Numbered from the stretch's first letter, positions 24,314-32,783 are shown. The stretch is 40,403 nucleotides of DNA from an uncultured Bacteroidales bacterium (GCA_937898885.1 CALDKD010000042.1:1-40403), one strand, 5' to 3'. The notes: generated by a model not told the origin, from the letters alone. Program-made: numbers and translations.

Positions 24314-25639
24314 ATGAATAGTGTTATACCGCAGGAGGTGATTGATGGTTTTCTGAAAGAGATTGAGATTTCCGACCTCAACAAGGCCTCTATCCGTCAG
24401 GTGCTGGCTACAGTGAAGAATGCCGAGAAGGTTACAGGTCAGGAGTTCATCCACTTTGAGATGGGCGTTCCGGGCATACCGCCATCGGCAGTCGGCATCA
24501 AGGCACAGAAGGAGGCACTTGACCGTGGTGTGGCATCCAAGTATCCCGACATCGAGGGCATTCCGGAATTGAAAGAGCAGGCCGCCCGCTTTGTAAAGGC
24601 GTTTCTGAACACCGACATCAGCCCTAAGCACTGCACACCGACCTGTGGCGCAATGCAGGGAACGTTTGCCGCATTCCTGCTCTGCTCACAGCTTGATCCG
24701 AAAAAAGACACCATATTATATATAGACCCGGGATTTCCGGTGCAGAAGATGCAGGCCAATGTGATGGGCGTCAGGCAGTGCTCGTTCGATGTGGCCGACT
24801 ATCGCGATGAGAAGCTTGGCCCGAAGCTTGAAAGCTATCTGAGCCAGGGCAACATCTGCTGCATTGTCTATTCCAATCCTAACAATCCAAGCTGGATGTG
24901 CCTTACCGAGAGCGAGATACGCACTATCGGCCAGCTGGCCACCAAGTACGACACCATCATACTTGAGGACCTTGCCTATATGACTATGGACTTCCGTCGC
25001 GAGGGCCTTGGCATACCTTTCCAGCCGCCTTATCAGGTAACTGTATCGCACTATACCGACAACTGCATAATGATGCTCAGCGGCTCCAAGATATTCAGCT
25101 ATGCCGGTGAGCGCATTGCAGTGGCCTGCATATCAGACAAGCTCTATGAGCGTAGTTTCGAGACACTCCGCCAGCGCTACAGCATATCGAGGTTCGGTGC
25201 CGTCTATGCATACGATATGCTTTACGCTATGTCGTCGGGCGTAACCCATTCCGTTCAGTGCGCCATGGCCGCTATGCTGAAGGCCGCTGTTGACGGAGAG
25301 TACAACTTCCGCGAGGATATACGCGAGTATGCCCGACGCACCGAGTTCATCAAGGGCGCGTTGCTCCGGAACGGTTTCAATATCACATACGACAAAGACC
25401 TTGAGGAGGACGTCAGCAACGGCTTCTTCTTTACATTCGGCTACAATCTGCCCGACGGCACTCCTATGGAGGGTGGAAAGCTTTTGCACGAGCTTCTTTA
25501 TTTCGGCATCAGCGGCATAGTGCTGTCATCGACCGGCAGCAACCGTCAGGGACTGCGTGGCTGCTCATCAAATATCCGCGATGACCAGTTCCCGGTGCTG
25601 GAGCAGCGTCTCCGCCTGTTCAACGAGGCTCATAAGTAA
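24314..25639 (+). CDS. PLP-dependent class I/II aminotransferase (probably aromatic)
   Basis: A 441-residue cytoplasmic fold-type I aminotransferase. The PLP features are present: YSNPNNPSWMCLTESEI (Asn at about 189), ILEDLAYMTMDF (Asp and Tyr at about 218-222), SGSKIFSYAGERIAVACI with the Schiff-base Lys at about 259 and the phosphate-binding Arg shortly after, and a C-terminal substrate Arg in STGSNRQGLRGCSSNIRDDQF. The N-terminal part (EMGVPGIPPSAVGIKAQKEAL) is typical of the Bacteroidales subgroup. The position after iorAB suggests aryl pyruvates as products or substrates (Phe, Tyr, Trp). That assignment rests on context; the sequence alone shows only an aminotransferase. Confidence 0.85.
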   Translation: MNSVIPQEVIDGFLKEIEISDLNKASIRQVLATVKNAEKVTGQEFIHFEMGVPGIPPSAVGIKAQKEALDRGVASKYPDIEGIPELKEQAARFVKAFLNTDISPKHCTPTCGAMQGTFAAFLLCSQLDPKKDTILYIDPGFPVQKMQANVMGVRQCSFDVADYRDEKLGPKLESYLSQGNICCIVYSNPNNPSWMCLTESEIRTIGQLATKYDTIILEDLAYMTMDFRREGLGIPFQPPYQVTVSHYTDNCIMMLSGSKIFSYAGERIAVACISDKLYERSFETLRQRYSISRFGAVYAYDMLYAMSSGVTHSVQCAMAAMLKAAVDGEYNFREDIREYARRTEFIKGALLRNGFNITYDKDLEEDVSNGFFFTFGYNLPDGTPMEGGKLLHELLYFGISGIVLSSTGSNRQGLRGCSSNIRDDQFPVLEQRLRLFNEAHK

Positions 25640-25653
25640 AATCACAACAGCCT

Positions 25654-25684
25654 GGGTCAGAGGGACAGACAGGTCCCTTGACCC
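25654..25684. repeat. Hairpin after the aminotransferase gene
   Basis: gggtca-g-agggac (25654-25666) pairs with gtccct-tgaccc (25673-25684), a 12-bp stem with one bulged G. No T-run follows, so it is not a canonical terminator; it may protect the 3' end of the transcript. Confidence 0.55.
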
Positions 25685-25694
25685 GCTATTAAAC

Positions 25695-25731
25695 CAAACT
25701 TTGAAATGATTGTGCCAAAGTTTGAAATGAC
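25695..25731. repeat. 21-bp-period direct repeat caaaNtttgaaatga
   Basis: caaactttgaaatgat (25695-25710) and caaagtttgaaatgac (25716-25731) are identical at 14 of 16 positions and lie two helical turns apart. This suggests a tandem protein-binding site or a short duplication. It lies between a hairpin and a strong terminator in a 291-bp gap without a gene. Confidence 0.45.
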
Positions 25732-25794
25732 AGGAGTGTGGTAGCATGGCTTTTTAACTGTGCCCTTGTTTCCCGCGCATCAAAAGGACTATTC

Positions 25795-25831
25795 AGTACG
25801 GTTGCAAGTGCTTGCCAACCGTACTTTTTTA
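25795..25831 (+). terminator. Strong intrinsic terminator before the SPFH gene
   Basis: agtacggttg (25795-25804) pairs with caaccgtact (25816-25825), extended inward by caag/cttg with one bulge, and is followed by six T. It ends whatever is transcribed from the left, either iorAB-aminotransferase read-through or a small RNA. Confidence 0.8.
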
Positions 25832-25853
25832 TTGCGCTAATTATGGTTAAATG

Positions 25854-25886
25854 CTTGTGCGGAATGAAAATATCGCAATATATTTG
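25854..25886 (+). promoter_or_regulatory. Bacteroidetes-type promoter of the SPFH operon
   Basis: TATATTTG at 25879-25886 is an exact -7 match. cttg (25854-25857), 21 bp upstream, serves as a partial -33 element. The ATG follows at 25931. Confidence 0.65.
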
Positions 25887-25930
25887 TGATATCATAATGA
25901 TATAACAAACAACTAAAGGATACAAACGTT

Positions 25931-26860
25931 ATGGAAACAAAGGAATTTGAGTTTAAGGGATTGAGAATCAGTGGTTTTATCGGACTGTTGCTCGTGTTTG
26001 CCCTAATCGGTGTCATTGTGTGCGCCGCTGTGAATAATGTATGCCCGGAATTGATTATTCCGGTAAGTGCCGTGTGTATGGTTCTTACGCTTTGCGGTCT
26101 GGTTCAGCTGGAGCCTAACGAGGCCCGCGCTATGGTTTTCTTCGGCAAGTACAGCGGTACGCTCAGGCAGAACGGCTTCTGGTGGGTGCTGAATCCGTTC
26201 TATACAAAGAAGAATATCTCGCTTCGTGCCCGTAACCTGAATGCCGAGGCCATCAAGGTTAACGACAAGAGCGGTAATCCTATTATGATTGGTCTGGTAA
26301 TGGTATGGAAGATCAAGGACGTGTATAAGGCTCTGTTTGAGATTGACTCTCAGACCATCAGCAAGGGCGCGAACGGCGCGTCAAGCCTCAACTCAACAAT
26401 GAAGGCGTTCGAGAACTTCGTGAGCGTGCAGTCTGATGCCGCCCTGCGTCAGCTGGCCGGCCGCTACAATTACGATGAGAACAGCGGTGCAGTTGGCGAT
26501 CTGACCCTGCGCTCAGGTGCTGCAGAGATTAATGACGAGCTGAGGGATACACTGAACGAGCGCCTTGCCATTGCCGGCATAGAGGCTGTTGAGGCACGCA
26601 TCAACTATCTGGCATACGCTCCGGAGATTGCAGCCGTCATGCTCCGCCGCCAGCAGGCCGATGCCATCATCGCTGCCCGCGAGAAGATAGTTGACGGTGC
26701 CGTATCAATGGTGAAGATGGCTCTTGACCACTTGAAGGAGGATGGTGTTGTAGAGATGGACGAGGAGCGCAAGGCCGCAATGGTGAGCAACCTTCTGGTA
26801 GTGCTCTGTGGCGATGAGCCTGCACAGCCTGTTGTGAACACCGGCTCACTCTATAACTGA
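25931..26860 (+). CDS. SPFH (stomatin/prohibitin/flotillin) domain membrane protein
   Basis: A 309-residue membrane protein. Two N-terminal helices (GFIGLLLVFALIGVIVCAAV, about 14-33; LIIPVSAVCMVLTLCGLVQL, about 41-60) lead into an SPFH domain: EPNEARAMVFFGKYSGTLRQ, then VNDKSGNPIMIGLVMVWKI and the C-terminal helical ALRQLAGRYNYDE ... AIAGIEAVEARINYLAYAPEIAAVML. SPFH proteins oligomerise in membranes and scaffold proteases or microdomains; the specific partner here is unknown. A 68-residue RHH protein gene follows after 8 bp. This SPFH plus Arc-like pairing recurs in Bacteroidetes in my recollection, but its meaning is not established. Confidence 0.87.
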   Translation: METKEFEFKGLRISGFIGLLLVFALIGVIVCAAVNNVCPELIIPVSAVCMVLTLCGLVQLEPNEARAMVFFGKYSGTLRQNGFWWVLNPFYTKKNISLRARNLNAEAIKVNDKSGNPIMIGLVMVWKIKDVYKALFEIDSQTISKGANGASSLNSTMKAFENFVSVQSDAALRQLAGRYNYDENSGAVGDLTLRSGAAEINDELRDTLNERLAIAGIEAVEARINYLAYAPEIAAVMLRRQQADAIIAAREKIVDGAVSMVKMALDHLKEDGVVEMDEERKAAMVSNLLVVLCGDEPAQPVVNTGSLYN

Positions 26861-26868
26861 TAGGTGTC

Positions 26869-27075
26869 ATGGCGAAGGATACTGATAGTAAAAGCTTTCT
26901 GCTAAGGATAGACTCGCAGACTATGGAGGCCCTGGAACGATGGGCCTCCGACGAGTTCCGTAGTATGAACGGCCAGTTGCAGTGGATTATCGCCGATGCC
27001 TTGCGAAGGTCTGGCCGTGCGCCAAAGAAAGCAAAATCCGTAATTGCAGACAAAGAAAGTGACGGGAGGCAATGA
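26869..27075 (+). CDS. Small Arc-like ribbon-helix-helix protein
   Basis: A 68-residue protein beginning MAKDTDSKSFLLRIDSQTMEALERWASDEFRSMNGQLQWIIADALRR in outline: a short beta strand (SFLLRID), helix A (QTMEALERWASDEF) and helix B starting at the Arc-type SMNGQLQWII turn. This is the ribbon-helix-helix fold, which dimerises and inserts the strand into DNA at inverted repeats. The tail is basic (GRAPKKAKS). It is 8 bp after the SPFH gene and so co-transcribed. A perfect gtgaca-N4-tgtcac dyad lies 36 bp downstream of its stop and could be its operator. It is not accompanied by a recognisable toxin. Confidence 0.8.
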   Translation: MAKDTDSKSFLLRIDSQTMEALERWASDEFRSMNGQLQWIIADALRRSGRAPKKAKSVIADKESDGRQ

Positions 27076-27098
27076 CAATCATCACATTCCCCTCTGGC

Positions 27099-27137
27099 GG
27101 TCACTACTTCGTGACAATAATGTCACACAAATGTCAC
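27099..27137. promoter_or_regulatory. Tandem GTGACA/TGTCAC operator-like boxes
   Basis: gtgaca (27111-27116) and tgtcac (27121-27126) form a perfect 6-4-6 dyad. ggtcac at 27099-27104 and another tgtcac at 27132-27137 extend the array, with spacings of 10-12 bp, close to one helical turn. The array ends 8 bp before the -33 element of the next promoter, a position suited to a repressor or activator. Confidence 0.6.
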
Positions 27138-27145
27138 AACAATTA

Positions 27146-27177
27146 CTTGCCTTAGTACGTACACATAAATACTTTTG
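27146..27177 (+). promoter_or_regulatory. Bacteroidetes-type promoter of the four-helix membrane protein
   Basis: TACTTTTG (27170-27177) matches TAnnTTTG, with cttg (27146-27149) 20 bp upstream as a -33 element. The ATG is at 27201. Confidence 0.6.
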
Positions 27178-27200
27178 CCACGTCAATAACTCAGAATGGT

Positions 27201-27947
27201 ATGGACAGAGAGAAACCAATCCTGGAATGCAGGGCTAAAGTAAGTATGACGGGAATCATAATAAGTGCTTTGTCTGTGATGGTGTGGTTTGTGTCTTTCT
27301 TTGTGTCTGAGGATAAGACAACCCCATTTGACTTGGCACAACAGTCCATATTGCTGGCTGGCGCTTTGCTCGCATGCTGGGATACCATTGAATTGTGGTC
27401 GCTTAACAGAAAGAACATCCCTTTGCTCAGACTCTACAACGACCATATAGAGTATAAAAGGCAATTGTGGCGTGACGGATATGAGCTGTATTATTTTCAA
27501 GACATAACAGAGGTGGAGCGAGACCTGAAATCCATTACTATCCGATTGAATAACGGCTGGAAAACGGCTGTTACCTATATTGATGAGCGGGATTTTGATC
27601 TGGCAGCGATAATCAGAGACTCAATGGATGCTTACAGACAGAATCAGACTGCCGGTGATGCCAATGTGCAGAGAAAGTTCAGGTCTGTCTATGAGAGCGG
27701 TAAAATGAGTTCCCTGAACTTATTGAAGACGGCAGTCGCGCTTGTAATGATTGCTACCACGTTTTATGTCCTGTTAAAGGAGATGCGCGGCACTTTCCAC
27801 TCAAGCGGCTTTGCTGAGACCTTTCTTACCCCTTGGGGCATTTTGGTACTGTCCGCTATTGTAATAGGACTTTGTGTGTTGCTGTGGGACAAGTCGCAGT
27901 CTGCCGCAAAAGGTGAGGCCAGGACAAAGAAAAAGGAACGGTATTGA
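27201..27947 (+). CDS. Four-helix membrane protein of unknown function
   Basis: A 248-residue protein with two hydrophobic hairpins. Helices at about 14-35 (MTGIIISALSVMVWFVSFFV) and 47-62 are followed by a soluble middle region (about 70-165: LRLYNDHIEYKRQLWRDGYELYYFQDI, then VERDLKSITIRLNNGWKTAVTYI), whose strand pattern resembles a PH-like bacterial domain. Helices at about 170-192 and 208-230 follow, with a basic tail (KGEARTKKKERY). No enzymatic motif is seen. It has its own promoter and upstream operator-like boxes and ends at a terminator. I cannot assign a function. Confidence 0.7.
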   Translation: MDREKPILECRAKVSMTGIIISALSVMVWFVSFFVSEDKTTPFDLAQQSILLAGALLACWDTIELWSLNRKNIPLLRLYNDHIEYKRQLWRDGYELYYFQDITEVERDLKSITIRLNNGWKTAVTYIDERDFDLAAIIRDSMDAYRQNQTAGDANVQRKFRSVYESGKMSSLNLLKTAVALVMIATTFYVLLKEMRGTFHSSGFAETFLTPWGILVLSAIVIGLCVLLWDKSQSAAKGEARTKKKERY

Positions 27948-27965
27948 CGGCTATGGCAAAATCAG

Positions 27966-27996
27966 AGCGGGTTATTTGCGTAACTCGCTTTTTTTT
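27966..27996 (+). terminator. Intrinsic terminator before the C10 protease gene
   Basis: agcgggtta (27966-27974) pairs with taactcgct (27981-27989), one G-T wobble, loop tttgcg, followed by eight T. Confidence 0.8.
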
Positions 27997-28021
27997 GTGT
28001 ATTTTGCCAGATAAATAATGA

Positions 28022-29758
28022 ATGTTTTTGCCTGTTATGAGATTAAATGTTGCAAATAGTCTTAATTCATTGACTTTGAGGAGAATTGCCCTAGTTGCCA
28101 TACTTGTTCTGGCTTTCGGCGCGCAGGTATCTGCCCAGCGCAGGACTGAGTCCGAGGCAATGCGTCTGGCCGCTCAGTTTATCAGGAGTGAGAAAGGAGC
28201 AGGGCGTAGTCCTGAGCTTGTACGTGTCGGCGGGTTCAATATGACCCGGGCGTCCTTGCCGGTCGACGCATATTATATCCTGGCAGATACGGCGTCAAAC
28301 TCATCTGTGATTATCAGCGGCGATGAGCGTATGCGCGCTGTAATCGGTTATTTGCCTGATGCGGTTTTTGATTACAACACTGCTCCTCCGGCATTGCTGG
28401 AGATGCTGAGGAGCTATGCCGCCCAGTATGAGTTCGTTCAGTCAGGCGGGGCCTCATACTCATATTTTGAGACACCGGCTGCTGAGATAGAGCCCGTTGA
28501 GCAGTTGCTGAAGACGGAATGGGCGCAGTATGAGCCGTACAACAATATGTGTCCTATTATTAATGGAACATCCACACTGTCAGGTTGCCTTGCCATGGCT
28601 ATGGCGCAGGTGATGAGATATTACAACTATCCCAGGAGAGGCAATGGCAGCTCTGAATACAGGACCACTACGCATAAGGTAAGCGTTTACTGTGATTTTA
28701 AAGACTCAAAGTATTATGAATGGGGAAATATGCTTGACAAATACACAGGCAGATACAGTGACGCCCAGGCTTCCGCTGTGGCGAATCTGGCTTTTGCCTG
28801 TGGGGCAAGCGTAGGTATGGACTACACATACAGCAATTCCGTCTCATATTATTGTGACATGCCGTATGCGTTGGTGAACAATTTCAGTTATGCGCCAAGT
28901 GCCAGGTTCTGTCAGCGTGATTACTATAATCAGGAGGAATGGATGAATATGCTTGTCCGTGAGCTTCAGGCAGGCCGTCCGGTCATATACAGCGGGCAGG
29001 ATGAGAAATCGGGCGGACACTCCTTTGTCCTTGACGGGGTCTCGCCGGATGGACTTTTCCACGTGAACTGGGGCTGGGGAGGCCAGTACAACGGCTTTTT
29101 CGGGCTTGATGCGATGAGACCGAACTCAGACTTCTACAACTTTGAGCAGACTGCCCTGGTTGGTGTCAATCCGGAGTATGTGGATAGTCCCGCGTACGTG
29201 TTCTATGCCGACAGTTTTGTGTCGGATGATAAAGAGGCCGGCTTAGGATTTCTGGATAGTTTCCGCCTGCATCTTTATAATGTATGGAACTTCTCAAATA
29301 CGTGCACATCGTTGAATAATGATATATACTTCAAAGGGAGTCTTGGCGTGGCACAGTATGATGAGAATGGAGAATTAGTACAGTTGCTGTGCGAGGTTGA
29401 TATCTCAGACTATAAGCTGCCTATGTGGTGGGGATTCTCAGAATTTATATTCTATGTGTCGCCATACTCAATGGGGCTTGATGTAGGTGAGAGATGCTAT
29501 CTGGTGCCTGTGACGGTCTGCAATGGCGTGGTGACAAAAATAAGTACATATAATTACGGAGCCACCGACTATATGGTTGTCAAGAGAGCATCTGAGAACA
29601 CCGTATCGCTGATGAGCGCTGAGGAGGCCAGGACCGGCATAACTCCGGTTCTGAACGCACGGCCCTATTCAGATGCGGTATATGACTTGAATGGCCGTAC
29701 CGTGCCGGAAAGCTACGAGGGCATTAAGATTATTGGCGGAAAGAAGGTATTGAACTAA
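28022..29758 (+). CDS. C10 (streptopain-like) cysteine peptidase, secreted
   Basis: A 578-residue exported papain-fold protease. The signal peptide (IALVAILVLAFGAQVSA) is preceded by about 20 residues, so the ATG at 28037 is an alternative start. A propeptide spans about 40-155, the Spi-type inhibitory region found in Bacteroidetes C10 enzymes. The catalytic residues are visible: Cys189 in TLSGCLAMAMAQV, His333 in KSGGHSFVLDG and the Trp of FHVNWGWGG. The C-terminus ends VYDLNGRTVPESYEGIKII, a Prevotella-type tail probably linked to secretion or anchoring. It is 16 bp upstream of a CE6-GH51 gene and seems to head a four-gene operon, an unusual partner for hemicellulases. Confidence 0.88.
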   Translation: MFLPVMRLNVANSLNSLTLRRIALVAILVLAFGAQVSAQRRTESEAMRLAAQFIRSEKGAGRSPELVRVGGFNMTRASLPVDAYYILADTASNSSVIISGDERMRAVIGYLPDAVFDYNTAPPALLEMLRSYAAQYEFVQSGGASYSYFETPAAEIEPVEQLLKTEWAQYEPYNNMCPIINGTSTLSGCLAMAMAQVMRYYNYPRRGNGSSEYRTTTHKVSVYCDFKDSKYYEWGNMLDKYTGRYSDAQASAVANLAFACGASVGMDYTYSNSVSYYCDMPYALVNNFSYAPSARFCQRDYYNQEEWMNMLVRELQAGRPVIYSGQDEKSGGHSFVLDGVSPDGLFHVNWGWGGQYNGFFGLDAMRPNSDFYNFEQTALVGVNPEYVDSPAYVFYADSFVSDDKEAGLGFLDSFRLHLYNVWNFSNTCTSLNNDIYFKGSLGVAQYDENGELVQLLCEVDISDYKLPMWWGFSEFIFYVSPYSMGLDVGERCYLVPVTVCNGVVTKISTYNYGATDYMVVKRASENTVSLMSAEEARTGITPVLNARPYSDAVYDLNGRTVPESYEGIKIIGGKKVLN

Positions 29759-29774
29759 AAAAACTACTTAAGAT

Positions 29775-32774
29775 ATGAGACTCAGAAATGTTTTGTCATT
29801 GGCAGTTGTGTCATTGCTGGTTGTCTCCCTCAAGGCGGGAGCTCAGAATCCAGACCCCAATTTCTTTATCTATCTTTGCTTTGGTCAGTCCAATATGGAG
29901 GCTGGCGCCATACCGGCCGAGCAGGACAAGAACTTTACAGACCCGCGTTTCCAGTTTGTGGCGGCTGTGGATATGCCACGTTACGGACGTGAGATGGGCA
30001 AGTGGTATCAGGCCACCCCTCCTATCTGCCGTGAGGGAAACAATATGGGCCCGGTGGATTTCTTTGGCCGAAAGATGATAGAGGTTCTGCCGGAGCAGTA
30101 TCGCGTGGGCGTGATCAATGTCTCCGTAGCCGGTGCCAAGCTGGAGCTTTGGGACAAGGATGCCTGTCAGGATTATCTTGCAATGGAGAATGCTGACCCT
30201 AGCCGCCGCTGGCTGGGCAATATGGCAAAACAGTATGGCGACAATCCTTATCAGCGTCTGGTTGATATGGCCAGGATAGCTCAGAAGGATGGTGTAATAA
30301 AGGGTATGCTTGTGCATCAGGGCGAGTCCAATCCGGACGATGAGCAGTGGTGCGCCCGTCTGAAGAAAATACACGATGACCTTTGCAATGACCTTGGCCT
30401 TAATCCCGATGATATTCCATTGCTGGCCGGTGAGCTGAAGCAGGCAGAGCAGGGTGGTGTCTGCGCGGCATTCAACGAGAAGGTGCTGGCTAATCTGCCA
30501 AGTGTAATGAAGAACGGTTACGTAATCTCGTCACTTGGTTGCGAGAGCACAGGTGACCAGTTCCACTTCAACACAGAGGGTATGCGTCTTATGGGTTACC
30601 GTATGGCAGACAAGATGCTTCAGCTGCAGGGATTCAAGGCTGTCGAGGAGCGCACTCTGACTCTCAAGCCAAAAAAGAGTGGCATTGACATCAGTCCCAC
30701 ACTGGCCGGTATCTTCTTTGAGGACATCAACCAGTCGCTTGACGGCGGCATCTGCGCTCAGCTTATCCAGAACTATTCGTTCCAGGCATACAACGTGCCC
30801 GATGCTCCAAACCCCAGGGAGTTCTCCAAGTCAGATACTGTCATCTTTGGCTGGACAGTGGTGAGGAACGGTGATGCCATAGGTGACGCAAAGGTGGTGA
30901 GCGATCATCCTCTGGTCAGGAATCAGCCCCGCTACTATGATTTCGATCCTAACGACAAGTACGATGATGAGCTTCGCTATGCCCAGTACAGCGTGCGTCT
31001 GGATATAGAGAATCCGGGCGAGGGCTTCGGCATTGCGGCCAACGGCTATGGCATTGCTCCCTATGGCAGCGAGCGTCAGGGCAATTACTATTCCAACAAT
31101 ACACAGGTGGCCTCCATTCCTGTCAGGGAGGGCATAAGCTATGATCTCTCAATGTATCTGCAGGGTGAGTCTTATTCAGGAAATGTCAGCGTATATCTGG
31201 AGGATGCCAGTGGCCGCCGCAACTCAAATGTCATTACCATCACCAATCTGAGGAATGACTGGCAGAAATATACCGGACAGCTTCAGGCTGAGCGCAATGT
31301 TGACAGCCGTCTGGCAATAGTCGCAGACAAGGCCGGTACAATCTATCTTGATTTCGTAACCCTTATGCCCGAGTCATCACAACTCTGGATGGATGGCAAG
31401 ATGGGTCCTTTCCGCAAGGACCTGATGGAGGCTCTGGCAGCATTGCATCCTACGTTTATGCGTTTCCCCGGCGGTTGCGCCTCAGAGGGAACCAACTACT
31501 TCGGACAGCCGTTCTGGAAGAACTCCATCGGGCCGGAGGAGGAGCGTGTGGGCTTCCGTAACCATTGGGGCTACTGGACATCGCAGTATGTGGGCTTCTA
31601 CGAGTACCTGCTGATGGCAGAGTCTTTAGGCGCAAGCCCGCTGCCTGTCCTGAACAATGGCGTCACCTGCCAGTTCGCAGGCCATCAGTATATCGCGCCT
31701 CTCGATACAGAGGCCGACAGGAAGCGTTTCCATGATATCTTTGTGAATGACGCTCTCGATTTCATTGAGTTCTGCAACGGAGGTACTGACACCAAGTGGG
31801 GCAAGGTACGTGCTGAGATGGGTCATCCAGAGTCGTTCAACCTGAAGTATCTGGGCATCGGCAACGAGAACAAGGGACCGGAGTTCTGGGAGCGTTTCGA
31901 CATAATCTACAACGAGGTGAAGGCCAGATATCCGGATATCATTATTGTATCCACCGCAGGCTCTGCAGCCGACGGACGCGAGTTCAACGAGAATATGTCG
32001 CAGATTGACTCCAAGTATCAGGATACATACGTTGACGAGCACTACTACCGCAATAACCAGTGGTTCTATACCAATGGTGACCGCTACAATGCTGACAAGG
32101 TTCGTGGCGCTGATGGCATCACCTATGACCGTAAGCGTCCTACCCGTGTGTTTGTGGGCGAGTTTGCCAACAACACCAGCAACAACGACTTTGCATCGGC
32201 AATGGCCGAGGCCGCATACTGGACCAGCCTGGAGCGCAATTCCGATATGGTTGTGATGGCGGCATACGCTCCACTGTTCTGCAAGAAGGGCTTCAACAAG
32301 TGGAACAGCAACCTTATCTGGTTTGACAACCGTGGCATGTGGCGCACCTGCAACTACTATTATCAGCAGCTCTTCTCTGTGGCTGGCGACAAGGCATTCC
32401 AGATGAGTGACGTGATGAATGGTGACGAGGTGGACGACAAGGTCTTCACATCGCCTACCATTGACACTGAGACAGGAGAGATATTCATCAAGTTCGTAAA
32501 CTCTGAGGCCTCTGACAAGGAGCTGACGCTGAATATAGGAAACCGTAAGTATTATGCCGCAACTGTCGATTTCGTATCATCGCACGATACCAGGCTCAAG
32601 AACCAGGGTGATCAGAACACCTATTCCAGCAGTCCGTCGGCCGGCCGCCGCTTCAATTACAACGAGGTTGTGGTGCCTCATAGAAAGGATATCGGCAAGG
32701 TAAGGAAGTCGTTCAAGATGACTATGCCGGAGAACTCTATCGGAATTATCCGTCTGACGCCAGCCTCAAAATAA
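29775..32774 (+). CDS. Bifunctional CE6-type acetylesterase / GH51 alpha-L-arabinofuranosidase
   Basis: A 999-residue secreted fusion with a signal peptide ending near residue 23 (VVSLLVVSLKAGAQ). Residues about 28-290 form an SGNH-fold SASA/CE6 esterase: CFGQSNME (Ser39), VHQGESN (about 180-186) and DQFHFNTEG (Asp261, His264), the expected triad. Residues about 295-999 are GH51: GIFFEDINQSLDGG, RFPGGCASEG, GIGNENKGPEFW (acid/base Glu698) and VFVGEFAN (nucleophile Glu796). A CBM4-like beta-sandwich (about 410-530) is inserted after the first strand, as in other Bacteroidetes GH51 enzymes. The fusion would remove acetyl and arabinosyl groups from arabinoxylan in one pass. The family assignments are firm; the substrates are inferred. 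Confidence 0.92.
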   Translation: MRLRNVLSLAVVSLLVVSLKAGAQNPDPNFFIYLCFGQSNMEAGAIPAEQDKNFTDPRFQFVAAVDMPRYGREMGKWYQATPPICREGNNMGPVDFFGRKMIEVLPEQYRVGVINVSVAGAKLELWDKDACQDYLAMENADPSRRWLGNMAKQYGDNPYQRLVDMARIAQKDGVIKGMLVHQGESNPDDEQWCARLKKIHDDLCNDLGLNPDDIPLLAGELKQAEQGGVCAAFNEKVLANLPSVMKNGYVISSLGCESTGDQFHFNTEGMRLMGYRMADKMLQLQGFKAVEERTLTLKPKKSGIDISPTLAGIFFEDINQSLDGGICAQLIQNYSFQAYNVPDAPNPREFSKSDTVIFGWTVVRNGDAIGDAKVVSDHPLVRNQPRYYDFDPNDKYDDELRYAQYSVRLDIENPGEGFGIAANGYGIAPYGSERQGNYYSNNTQVASIPVREGISYDLSMYLQGESYSGNVSVYLEDASGRRNSNVITITNLRNDWQKYTGQLQAERNVDSRLAIVADKAGTIYLDFVTLMPESSQLWMDGKMGPFRKDLMEALAALHPTFMRFPGGCASEGTNYFGQPFWKNSIGPEEERVGFRNHWGYWTSQYVGFYEYLLMAESLGASPLPVLNNGVTCQFAGHQYIAPLDTEADRKRFHDIFVNDALDFIEFCNGGTDTKWGKVRAEMGHPESFNLKYLGIGNENKGPEFWERFDIIYNEVKARYPDIIIVSTAGSAADGREFNENMSQIDSKYQDTYVDEHYYRNNQWFYTNGDRYNADKVRGADGITYDRKRPTRVFVGEFANNTSNNDFASAMAEAAYWTSLERNSDMVVMAAYAPLFCKKGFNKWNSNLIWFDNRGMWRTCNYYYQQLFSVAGDKAFQMSDVMNGDEVDDKVFTSPTIDTETGEIFIKFVNSEASDKELTLNIGNRKYYAATVDFVSSHDTRLKNQGDQNTYSSSPSAGRRFNYNEVVVPHRKDIGKVRKSFKMTMPENSIGIIRLTPASK

Positions 32775-32783
32775 GTACGCTTT

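Noticed and set aside
26869..27075. Antitoxin of a toxin-antitoxin pair
   Set aside because: No toxin-like gene adjoins it; its partners are an SPFH protein and a four-helix membrane protein.
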